Position numbers and translations under genes: made by a program. From the NCBI GenBank assembly GCA_964647255.1, contig CAZYGI010000080.1, positions 1-15,804 of the forward strand: a stretch of 15,804 nt of DNA, given 5' to 3'. Origin of the DNA: CAWJEL01 sp964647255 (GTDB lineage Bacteria > Chloroflexota > Anaerolineae > CG2-30-64-16). Shown piece after piece: positions 1 to 5,938 of the stretch (position 1 is its first letter; each line of letters starts with the position of its first letter). The notes under the pieces were generated by a model. It was not told the DNA's origin. It saw nothing but the letters and a program-made list of their open reading frames with translations, and did not search any database.

Positions 1-438
1 CACCGGGGCATCGCGGTGCTGGACATCATCAGCCCGTGCGTCACCTTCAACAACCACGACGACTCGACCAAGAGCTACTCGTGGGGCAAGGCGAAGGAAA
101 CGCCGCTGAACGAGCTGAATTTCATCCCGCACTACGAAGAGATCACCATCGGCTACTACGAAGGCGAGATGGAAGTGGCGATGCACGACGGCTCGCGCAT
201 CCGGCTGAAGAAGCTTGATCCAGACTACGATCCAACCAGCAAACTCAACGCGTTCAAGACCCTTGAAGAAGCGCGGGCCAACCAGGAGTTCATCACGGGG
301 CTGATCTACGTCAGCGAGGCCGAGCGGCCGGATCTCCACGAACTGCTTGCCTACACCGACACGCCGCTGGCCCACCTGGGCGAAGACAAAACCCGCCCCA
401 GCCGCCAGATGCTCGACGATCTGATGGCGAAGCTGTAG
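1..438 (+). CDS. korB: 2-oxoacid:ferredoxin oxidoreductase, beta subunit (5'-truncated)
   Basis: The reading frame is open from base 1 and ends at TAG 436-438, so only the last 145 residues are present. The visible part begins in the TPP-binding domain (IAVLDIISPCVTFNNHDDS) and continues into the C-terminal extension (LKKLDPDYDPTSKLNAF, then ITGLIYV) that typifies the beta subunit of archaeal-type two-subunit 2-oxoacid:ferredoxin oxidoreductases. The family oxidises 2-oxoglutarate or another 2-oxoacid to the acyl-CoA with reduction of ferredoxin, using TPP and an Fe-S cluster; the alpha subunit normally lies just upstream, which is outside this window. The substrate cannot be decided from the C-terminus. 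It is the only + strand gene here and converges on gdhA, whose enzyme makes or consumes 2-oxoglutarate. A strong hairpin terminator follows 87 bp after the stop. Confidence 0.88.
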   Translation, partial: HRGIAVLDIISPCVTFNNHDDSTKSYSWGKAKETPLNELNFIPHYEEITIGYYEGEMEVAMHDGSRIRLKKLDPDYDPTSKLNAFKTLEEARANQEFITGLIYVSEAERPDLHELLAYTDTPLAHLGEDKTRPSRQMLDDLMAKL

Positions 439-524
439 GTGCGGCGCGTAGAACGGAGCGCGCGGGGCGTTGAACGCCTGATTTGACCGTTGCTCCGCGA
501 CAGGCGGAAACTCATCGTGGACAC

Positions 525-570
525 AAAGACGCCTCGTTGGGGTTTGAACCGACCAACGAGGCGTCTTTTT
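525..570 (+). terminator. Rho-independent terminator between convergent korB and gdhA
   Basis: AAAGACGCCTCGTTGG (525-540) and CCAACGAGGCGTCTTT (553-568) form a perfect 16-bp stem around a 12-nt loop. The 3' arm runs into a T tract (566-570, then ATTG), so it terminates the + strand korB transcript. Read on the other strand the stem is followed only by TTTGTG, so it may also stop gdhA read-through, but less well. Confidence 0.85.
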
Positions 571-682
571 ATTGTTTACACACGATTCAGAGCGTCATTC
601 TGAGTTATCCGTGCCGCGCGGATTGGGAGTCTCAGGACAGAAACAAGGTGTCTTCACAGACCGGGAATCCATCGGACACAGG

Positions 683-724
683 CGCTCCCCGCTCCACGCC
701 CCACGCTCTACGCTCCCCGCCCCA
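683..724. repeat. Six tandem heptamers, consensus CGCYCYM
   Basis: Bases 683-724 split without gaps into six 7-mers: CGCTCCC, CGCTCCA, CGCCCCA, CGCTCTA, CGCTCCC, CGCCCCA. The array ends 5 bp from the gdhA stop codon (730-732). It resembles the C-rich short tandem repeats often scattered between genes of Chloroflexota and Cyanobacteria, and is similar in type to the octamer array inside the Fe-S oxidoreductase gene near 10417. The rest of the 439-729 intergenic space (571-682) shows no gene that I can support. Confidence 0.6.
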
Positions 725-729
725 TGCGC

Positions 730-1989
730 CTACTTCACCCAGCCGCGCGTGGCGACGGCGTCGGCGACGCGCTTCACGGAGACCAGATACGCGCCCAAGC
801 GGTTGTGCACACCGTGCGCCTGCGCCATCTCATGGACGGCGCGGAACGCGGTGGTCATCTTCGCCTCCAGCCGAGTCTGCACTTCCTCGATCGGCCAGTA
901 GAAGTTATAGGCGTTCTGCACCTGCTCGAAATAGCTTACGGTGACGCCGCCGGCATTGCACAAGAAGTCGGGGATCGTGTAGATGCCCTTTTTGAAAAGC
1001 ACCAGGTCGGCCTCGGGGGTCGTCGGGCCATTCGCCAGCTCGGCCACGATCTTGGCCTTAATACGGTCGGCGTTTTCCGCCGTGATGACATTTTCCAGCG
1101 CGGCCGGGAAGAGGAGATCCACGGGCAATTCCAGCAGTTCCGCATTCGTGATCTGCTTCATGCCGGCAGCCGTATACCCCTCGATCAGGTGGCGCGGATT
1201 CCGATCCACGTGCGCCGCAATCGCCGGGATATCCAAGCCGGCGGGGTCGTAAAACGCGCCGCTGATGTCGCTGACGGCAACGACCTTCATGCCCATCTGG
1301 TGCGACAGCTTCGCGGCCCAGCCGCCGACGTTGCCGAAACCCTGAATCGCGACGCTGGCTCCCAGCAGATCGAGGCCGAGTATCTTGGCGGCTTCGCGCA
1401 CGGTGTAGATGCCGCCGCGCGCCGTTGCATCGCCGCGGCCCAGGGAGCCGAACAGGTGCACCGGTTTGCCGGTGATGACGCCCGGCAGATGGCGGCCGGT
1501 GATGACTTCGTATTCATCCAGCATCCAGCTCATGATTTCGGGGGTGGTGTTGACATCGGGCGCGGGCACATCCTTGTCGGGGCCGATGAAGTGAGCCACC
1601 TTGCGCATGTAGCCGCGGCTGAGGCGCTCCAGCTCACCAGGTGACATGCCTTTGGGATCGCAGATCACGCCGCCCTTCCCGCCGCCAAGCGGGATATCCA
1701 CCACGGCGGTTTTCCAGGTCATCCACGCGGAGAGGGCCCGAACTGTGTCAATGGTTTCGTCGGGGTGGAAGCGGATGCCGCCCTTCGCCGGGCCGCGCGC
1801 GTCGTTGTACTGCACGCGAAAACCCTGAAAGGTCTGGTAGCTGCCGTCGTCCATCAGCACCGGGATGCTGAAGTGCATCTCGCGCATCGGCACACGCAGA
1901 AAGGCGTGCATGGCCGGCGAAAGGCCCAGGATGGCGGCCGCATCGTCGAGCTGGCGCTGAGCGATCTCGAAGGGGTTCAGACTGGACAT
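730..1989 (-). CDS. gdhA: Glutamate dehydrogenase (Glu/Leu/Phe/Val dehydrogenase family)
   Basis: This 419-residue protein has the normal length of the hexameric ~45-kDa glutamate dehydrogenases, which interconvert glutamate and 2-oxoglutarate plus ammonia in the cytoplasm. K69 (GPAKGGIRFHP), K93 (WKTAVVDIPLGGGKGG), K105 in the same motif and D145 (PAPDVNT) have the spacing 24/12/40, which matches the substrate-binding and catalytic Lys/Lys/Lys/Asp set of the clostridial enzyme (K89, K113, K125, D165). The nucleotide-binding motif GFGNVG is at 217-222, and the second strand ends at S240-D241, which favours NAD over NADP but does not settle it. ATG 1989 is preceded by AAAGGAG seven bases upstream. 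The gene is monocistronic by appearance: a TATAAT promoter lies about 170 bp upstream and a hairpin follows the stop. Confidence 0.95.
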   Translation of the reverse strand: MSSLNPFEIAQRQLDDAAAILGLSPAMHAFLRVPMREMHFSIPVLMDDGSYQTFQGFRVQYNDARGPAKGGIRFHPDETIDTVRALSAWMTWKTAVVDIPLGGGKGGVICDPKGMSPGELERLSRGYMRKVAHFIGPDKDVPAPDVNTTPEIMSWMLDEYEVITGRHLPGVITGKPVHLFGSLGRGDATARGGIYTVREAAKILGLDLLGASVAIQGFGNVGGWAAKLSHQMGMKVVAVSDISGAFYDPAGLDIPAIAAHVDRNPRHLIEGYTAAGMKQITNAELLELPVDLLFPAALENVITAENADRIKAKIVAELANGPTTPEADLVLFKKGIYTIPDFLCNAGGVTVSYFEQVQNAYNFYWPIEEVQTRLEAKMTTAFRAVHEMAQAHGVHNRLGAYLVSVKRVADAVATRGWVK

Positions 1990-2158
1990 GATATCACTCC
2001 TTTGTGAAATAGTGGCAAAACCCCGCCTGCATCGCCGAGCCGCGACCAGCGGCTACAGCGAAATGATATGCAGACGTCGGCGTCGAGGTTGCGCACTTGG
2101 GGCAAAGGGGTTCAGGGGAAGTGGCAGCCAGGATCACCGTCGTTCCACAGCAAAAATC

Positions 2159-2180
2159 ATTATACACTGAGCCGCATGGA
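2159..2180 (-). promoter_or_regulatory. Candidate sigma-70-type promoter for gdhA
   Basis: On the - strand a perfect TATAAT (+ strand ATTATA, 2159-2164) is preceded, after 16 bp, by TTGGAC, a poor match to TTGACA. Transcription would start near 2152 and give a leader of about 160 nt before the gdhA ATG. Nothing in the leader matches a riboswitch that I recognise. The 380-bp stretch 1990-2369 contains this promoter and the amidohydrolase terminator candidate but no convincing gene. Confidence 0.45.
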
Positions 2181-2294
2181 GTCCAAAATTCCGGCCAGGA
2201 CGACGTCATTGTGTGGCGGGCGCCAGGCCTGACAACTGAAGTCACAAGAAGCTGCTGCGCGATTGCGGCTACCCTTGCCAAGTCCGCCCGCGCA

Positions 2295-2322
2295 GATTGA
2301 AAACCAACCGGCGCAGGCCGGC
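2295..2322 (-). terminator. Possible terminator downstream of the M20 amidohydrolase gene
   Basis: On the - strand CCGGC and GCCGG (2317-2321 and 2308-2312 on +) can pair around a 4-nt loop and are followed by TTGGTTTTC. The stem is short (5 GC pairs), so this is a modest candidate, but it lies 50 bp after the stop at 2370 and upstream of the gdhA promoter. Confidence 0.35.
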
Positions 2323-2369
2323 GAAGGCGTCCCTCCTGTTTGGGGCGCAGCGAAAGACCGGCTTGAGCG

Positions 2370-3572
2370 TCAGGCGTTTGCCCCGGCCGCCTGCTCCTGC
2401 AGAAACCGCACCGCGGTGGTGGCCAGCAAGACCGCGCCGGTGGGCAAGGCCCGCTCATCGAAATCGAACCGCGGGTTGTGGTGCGGCGCGTTCAGCCCCA
2501 GCTCGGCGTTGCCGGAGCCGAGCAGCATAAAGCAAGCCGGGACACGCCGGGCAAATTCAGAGAAATCCTCCGACACCATGAGCGGCGTCTGCCAGACGAC
2601 ATTCGTGTTGCCCGCGATCTGTACGGCGGCCGCGCGCGCGATTTCAGCCATCGCCGGGTCGTTGATCACCGCGCCGGTCATGCTGTAGATGTCCAGATCA
2701 TACCGGGCGCCCATCCCGGCCGTGATGCCATCGAGCAGGACGCGCAGCCGGGTGATCACGGTCTCCCGCACCGTGGGCGAGAACGTGCGGATGGTCCCCT
2801 GCATTTCCACCGTCTCCGCAATGACGTTGAACGCCGCGCCGCCGTGCACCGTGCCGATGGTGAGCACGGCGGTCTCCTGCGGATCCACGTTGCGACTGAC
2901 GATCGTCTGCAGCGCCGAGAGCACTTGGGCCGTGGCCGCGATGGCATCTACCGTCTCGTGGGGCTGTGCGCCGTGTCCGCCCCGGCCGCGCACGACAATC
3001 CGCAAGGTGTCGGCCGCGGCCATCAAGGGGCCGGCCTGCGCCACCACCTTGCCCAGCGGTATGGTGTTCCAAAGATGCAAGCCGAACGCGGCGGCGGGCG
3101 CGGGATCCGCCAGCGCGCCGGCGGCGATCATGGCAGCCGCGCCGCCGTCCCCTTCTTCCGCGGGCTGAAAGACGAACAGGACGCGCCCTGGCAGCTCATC
3201 CGCATGCCGGGCGAGGAAGGTGGCGGCGCCGAGGCCGATCGCCACGTGCCCATCATGCCCGCACGCGTGCATACAGCCGGGCGTAAGGGACGCATACGGC
3301 GCGTCGCTGATCTCCTGAATCGGCAGCGCGTCCATATCGGCCCGGAGCATCACCGTCGGGCCGGGCCGGCCGCCCTGGAGCAGCCCCACCACTCCGCTTT
3401 GCCCCACACCGGTGCGCACCTCTAAACCAAGCTCGCCCAAGGTGCGGGCGACAATCCCCGCGGTCCGCTGCACGGCAAATCCCAGCTCGGGGTGTTGGTG
3501 CAAATCGCGGCGCCAGGCGGTCAATTGGCTGCGCAATGCATCCGCTTCGGGACGAAAGTCGAAGGAGGTCAT
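2370..3572 (-). CDS. M20 family amidohydrolase / N-acyl-amino-acid deacylase (hippurate-hydrolase type)
   Basis: The 400-residue protein belongs to the M20D zinc peptidase/amidohydrolase group (hippurate hydrolase, N-acyl-L-amino-acid amidohydrolase, IAA-amino acid hydrolase relatives), which removes acyl groups from amino-acid nitrogen in the cytoplasm. Visible motifs are LHQHPELGF (24-32), LRADMDALPIQE (76-87), HACGHDGH (102-109, metal-binding Cys/His), PAEEGDGG (137-144, catalytic Glu139-Glu140), FGLHLWNT (His166) and a C-terminal HHNPRFDFDE. The lid/dimerisation domain lies between. I chose ATG 3572 because it overlaps the stop of the upstream flavin-reductase gene as ATGA and has GAAGGAAG just before it; an in-frame ATG 42 bp upstream (3614) would give 14 extra residues inside that gene. 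The overlap implies translational coupling. The true substrate is unknown. Confidence 0.9.
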   Translation of the reverse strand: MTSFDFRPEADALRSQLTAWRRDLHQHPELGFAVQRTAGIVARTLGELGLEVRTGVGQSGVVGLLQGGRPGPTVMLRADMDALPIQEISDAPYASLTPGCMHACGHDGHVAIGLGAATFLARHADELPGRVLFVFQPAEEGDGGAAAMIAAGALADPAPAAAFGLHLWNTIPLGKVVAQAGPLMAAADTLRIVVRGRGGHGAQPHETVDAIAATAQVLSALQTIVSRNVDPQETAVLTIGTVHGGAAFNVIAETVEMQGTIRTFSPTVRETVITRLRVLLDGITAGMGARYDLDIYSMTGAVINDPAMAEIARAAAVQIAGNTNVVWQTPLMVSEDFSEFARRVPACFMLLGSGNAELGLNAPHHNPRFDFDERALPTGAVLLATTAVRFLQEQAAGANA

Positions 3573-4075
3573 GCGTCTTCCTTCAGGCCGCCATACGACC
3601 ACGGCGTGTTCCACAGAACCATCGGCTGCCCCGGCCGGCGGACCCCCGCGCCGGTCACTTCGCCGAGGAGCAGGACATGGTCGCCGGGCGAGGCCAGCTC
3701 AGCCGCCAGGCGGCACTCCAGCCAGGCCATCGCATCCATCAAGAGCGGGCAGTGCGCGGGATCGTTCCGCACTGCCTGGCCTGCCAGGTCGGGCGTCAAG
3801 GCAGGCGCTGTCACATGCTTCAAGAACTTCTCGGCCAGGCTGGTTTGCTCCGCACCGAGGATGTTGACCGCGAAGCGGTGCGCCTTCCGCACCGCCTGGG
3901 CCAGATGGGAGCCGCGTTGAAGCGCCAACATTACCAACGGCGGTTGAAACGACACCTGGCCCACCCAAGACACGCTGGCCGCGTGGACCATGTCACCCAC
4001 ACACACGGTCAGCACGTACACGCCGTTAGAGAGCAGGCGCAGGGTTTCACTGCGAACGTCAGCTTCGGGCGTCAT
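3569..4075 (-). CDS. Flavin reductase-like FMN-binding protein, copy 1
   Basis: This 168-residue protein has the FMN-binding split-barrel (flavin_reduct) fold: GVYVLTV near the N-terminus, ASVSWVGQVSFQPPLVMLAL (about 34-53), NILG, AWLECRL and GDHVLLLGEV, followed by a NTPWSYGG tail. Family members reduce FMN with NADH, or bind FMN and pass electrons to partner proteins; which applies here cannot be read from the sequence. ATG 4075 is preceded by AAGGAG seven bases upstream; the frame is open further (to 4201) but that part overlaps copy 2. It starts 22 nt after copy 2 ends, and its stop overlaps the amidohydrolase start (ATGA), so the three genes look like one transcription unit. Copies 1 and 2 share VSWV.QVSF.P, AWLEC, GDH and TPW.YGG, so they are tandem paralogues. 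Confidence 0.85.
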   Translation of the reverse strand: MTPEADVRSETLRLLSNGVYVLTVCVGDMVHAASVSWVGQVSFQPPLVMLALQRGSHLAQAVRKAHRFAVNILGAEQTSLAEKFLKHVTAPALTPDLAGQAVRNDPAHCPLLMDAMAWLECRLAAELASPGDHVLLLGEVTGAGVRRPGQPMVLWNTPWSYGGLKEDA

Positions 4076-4097
4076 GATCTCACTCCTTACAATACAG

Positions 4098-4583
4098 TCA
4101 TCCACCATAGTGCCAGGGCGTGTCCCGCAGCGCCAGTGGGTGGAGGTCAGTTCCCTGCACATCGCCGTCCAGGATGCTGGCGATGAAGAGCATGTGATCA
4201 CCCTCCGCGACCGGCGCCGCGACCACCGCGCACTCCAACCAGGCTGCGCCCCCGCCGATGATCGGCGTTCCGCGCTCGGTCAGACTGTAGCGATAGCCGC
4301 CGATCTCACCGTCTGCGCCGAGCGGAGCCTTAAAGAAGGTCTTGGCGAAATCCTGCTGGCGCTCACCGACAACGTGCAGCGAGAAGCACCGGTTCTCCTG
4401 CACCGCGGCGCAGATTGCCGTGCCCTTGCGCATGGCAACTGCGATTAATTTCGGCTCAAACGATACCTGCGTGACCCAGCTCACCGTGGCTGCGCGCGGC
4501 CCATCCGGGCTGGCGCTGCCGGCCACGTAAAGGCCGTAGCTGAACAGACGAAGAATGCTCTTGATCGAATCGGTGTCGGACAT
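4098..4583 (-). CDS. Flavin reductase-like FMN-binding protein, copy 2
   Basis: A 161-residue split-barrel flavoprotein, paralogous to the next gene. It reads LRLFSYGLYVAGSAS, then ATVSWVTQVSFEPKLIAVAM, HVVGER, GAAWLECAV, GDHMLFIASI and the tail LRDTPWHYGG. In the family the SWV..VSF.P segment lies around the FMN phosphate and the GDH segment is in the barrel core. ATG 4583 is preferred over the upstream ATG at 4634 because GAGGT stands just before it and the longer version would translate through a long G/C hairpin (4603-4645). The gene is the first complete one after the scaffold gap. Divergence from copy 1 outside the shared motifs suggests an old duplication with separated roles, or a heteromer. 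Confidence 0.85.
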   Translation of the reverse strand: MSDTDSIKSILRLFSYGLYVAGSASPDGPRAATVSWVTQVSFEPKLIAVAMRKGTAICAAVQENRCFSLHVVGERQQDFAKTFFKAPLGADGEIGGYRYSLTERGTPIIGGGAAWLECAVVAAPVAEGDHMLFIASILDGDVQGTDLHPLALRDTPWHYGG

Positions 4584-4602
4584 ACGTACCTCAATGGTGT
4601 TG

Positions 4603-4645
4603 GTTGGGGTGTTTTGGGGGGCGTCACCCCCCAAAAAACCCCAAC
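4603..4645. repeat. 19-bp hairpin just upstream of flavin reductase copy 2
   Basis: The arms 603-621 and 627-645 (within 4603-4645) pair over 19 positions with one mismatch (G4611 against A4637) around the loop CGTCA. The arms consist of GTTGGGG, a T-rich block and GGGGGG. On the - strand the hairpin follows a stop codon (4656-4658) and ends about 20 nt before ATG 4583. No T tract follows on that strand, so it is not a classical terminator. A similar but less perfect hairpin (4757-4797) follows the DUF1786 stop on the other side of the gap. Confidence 0.7.
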
Positions 4646-4655
4646 TACGAATAAA

Positions 4656-4702
4656 TCACCACCCGCTGCGAAAGGGCTTGCCGGGCCGTGGGTCGCCCAT
4701 CG
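4656..4702 (-). CDS. C-terminal fragment of a second DUF1786-like gene, cut by the scaffold gap
   Basis: On the - strand the bases next to the Ns read M-G-D-P-R-P-G-K-P-F-R-S-G-W-stop (TGA 4656-4658). The complete DUF1786 gene on the other side of the gap ends I-G-D-A-L-A-G-K-S-D-R-S-L-W-stop. Eight of 14 residues match, and the 60 bases after the hairpin CCCC align without gaps at 43 of 60 positions. Both copies end WTGGTGA-like, at the same place relative to the hairpin. The simplest reading is the end of a paralogue whose body is missing in the assembly; a divergent strain copy joined by the scaffolder is the alternative. The first codon shown is internal, not a start. Confidence 0.55.
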
Positions 4703-4712
4703 NNNNNNNNNN
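4703..4712. other. Scaffold gap (10 Ns)
   Basis: Ten consecutive Ns. Ten is a common placeholder length, so the true gap may be far longer. Both flanks carry related hairpins and related gene ends, the kind of repeat that breaks short-read assembly. Confidence 0.95.
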
Positions 4713-4756
4713 CTTTTGATCTTTGGGTGTTCGAATTTCCGTCCATTTTTGTTGTT

Positions 4757-4797
4757 GTTGGGGTTTTTTGGGACAGCTACCCCCCCAAAAACACCCC
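4757..4797. repeat. Imperfect hairpin downstream of the DUF1786 gene
   Basis: GGGG (4760-4763), a T tract (4764-4769) and GGG (4770-4772) pair with CCC (4784-4786), an A-rich block and CCCC (4794-4797), with one mismatch and one bulged A. It begins 13 bp after the stop at 4811 in the direction of transcription and has the same composition as the hairpin at 4603-4645. It could act as a terminator-like stem, but the 3' side on the - strand is CAACAACAAC rather than a U tract. Confidence 0.55.
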
Positions 4798-4810
4798 TTC
4801 TCCTAATCTC

Positions 4811-5938
4811 TCACCACAGGCTGCGATCGGACTTCCCGGCCAGTGCGTCGCCGATCGGCCCACGCCAATCCGGCGCCAAATCAGCGCAGGCGCGTAGCAG
4901 GCCAAAGCAGCCGGCCAACATTTGATCGCCGTGCGGAACCGCATCATAAACGGGCAGGCCCGCATCCGCCAGCAGCGCCCGCCGCGGCCCCACGGCCGCA
5001 AGGAAGTCCAGCGGCAGGGGGGCAGCGTCCAGGCTCACCGCGCCGTGGCCTTTGTCGCCAAAGACCGCCTCGTGCCGGATGCTTCCTTCGGCCAGAGCGC
5101 GCAGCCAGGCCGCCAACCGTGCGGAGCTCAGCTCACCGGTGTGATGCTCAAAAAGACGGAGCAACCGACCTCCCTGGAACTGAAAGGCGAGCGTATGGAA
5201 GTTGCCGACGTTAACGATGACCGGGTGCGGCTGACCGGTCACGTGTGGATCATCCAACGCGCCCAACACGGCCGCGGGCGCGGTGTCCATCACGATCACA
5301 GGCAGCCCGCTCTGTGCCGTCGCGGTCTCGGCCAGGGCGCGCAGGCGGGTCATGATGGGCGGCACGTCCTCGCCCAGGAATGCGAACGCGCTCAGCCGGG
5401 CATCACCCCGCAGCCGCTCCGCCAGGTAATCCATGCGGAACTGCCGGTCGCTGATCTCCGGCGGCGCCGCACCGTGGTCGAAGACCGCCAACGCCAGCGC
5501 GTCCGGCCGGAGGTCGAGGCCAAATGCGGCAAACGCGCCCCGGATCGCCGCATAATCGAAATCCCGGAACTCGACATGGGCGTAGTCAGGACAGGTCACC
5601 AGTTTGTTGGCGGCCTCCACCGGGATGATTTCGATGCCCAGCTCGCGCTCGACCTGCTCCAGGTCGTCGTTGAAGGTGCGCGCGGCATCGGGGGTCGCCA
5701 GCACGCGCAGACCGGCGCGGCGGTGATCCTCGACCGCCCACGAGACCGGGCCGCCGCCCATCAGAACGCCCGTGATCAGCAGGGGCCGCCGCGCCGCGGT
5801 CGCGCGCCGCACCTGCCCGCCGATCAGCAGCGTCGGCGAGGGCATCACCAGCTTGAGGCAATTCTCCGGCGCCCGCTCGCTGTCGAAGAGCAGGATGTCC
5901 TGGGTGCCGGTGCCGATGTCGGCGGTGAGGATTTGCAT
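4811..5938 (-). CDS. DUF1786 family protein (COG4012, actin-like ATPase fold)
   Basis: The 375-residue protein opens with ILTADIGTGTQDILLFDS (3-20), the phosphate-1 type loop of the ASKHA (actin/Hsp70/sugar kinase) fold that begins DUF1786 proteins. Further family-like segments are LITGVLMGGGPVSWAVEDH (about 54-72), AVFDHGAAPPE and VIVNVGNFHTLAFQF. Databases often label COG4012 'pyruvate formate-lyase activating enzyme', but there is no CxxxCxxC radical-SAM motif here, so that name is not supported. The biochemical role is unknown. ATG 5938 directly follows the lipA stop (TAG 5941-5939) with no spacer, so the two are probably translated together and a link to lipoate or acyl-carrier metabolism is plausible. 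A fragment of a paralogue lies across the scaffold gap. Confidence 0.82.
   Translation of the reverse strand: MQILTADIGTGTQDILLFDSERAPENCLKLVMPSPTLLIGGQVRRATAARRPLLITGVLMGGGPVSWAVEDHRRAGLRVLATPDAARTFNDDLEQVERELGIEIIPVEAANKLVTCPDYAHVEFRDFDYAAIRGAFAAFGLDLRPDALALAVFDHGAAPPEISDRQFRMDYLAERLRGDARLSAFAFLGEDVPPIMTRLRALAETATAQSGLPVIVMDTAPAAVLGALDDPHVTGQPHPVIVNVGNFHTLAFQFQGGRLLRLFEHHTGELSSARLAAWLRALAEGSIRHEAVFGDKGHGAVSLDAAPLPLDFLAAVGPRRALLADAGLPVYDAVPHGDQMLAGCFGLLRACADLAPDWRGPIGDALAGKSDRSLW

Noticed and set aside
683..724. CRISPR array
   Set aside because: Units are only 7 bp with no spacers; it is a simple tandem repeat.
724..1644. A 306-residue + strand open frame opposite gdhA
   Set aside because: It is the mirror of a well-supported glutamate dehydrogenase and starts inside the repeat and stop region of that gene.
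1994..2458. A 154-residue - strand frame upstream of gdhA
   Set aside because: It overlaps the amidohydrolase C-terminus, the terminator candidate and the gdhA promoter, and shows no domain; treated as chance.
2478..3425. A 315-residue + strand open frame opposite the amidohydrolase
   Set aside because: It lies wholly antisense to the M20 motifs and has no family features or ribosome site.
4811..5938. Pyruvate formate-lyase activating enzyme
   Set aside because: This common label for COG4012 implies a radical-SAM CxxxCxxC motif, which is absent; the N-terminus is that of an ASKHA-fold protein.
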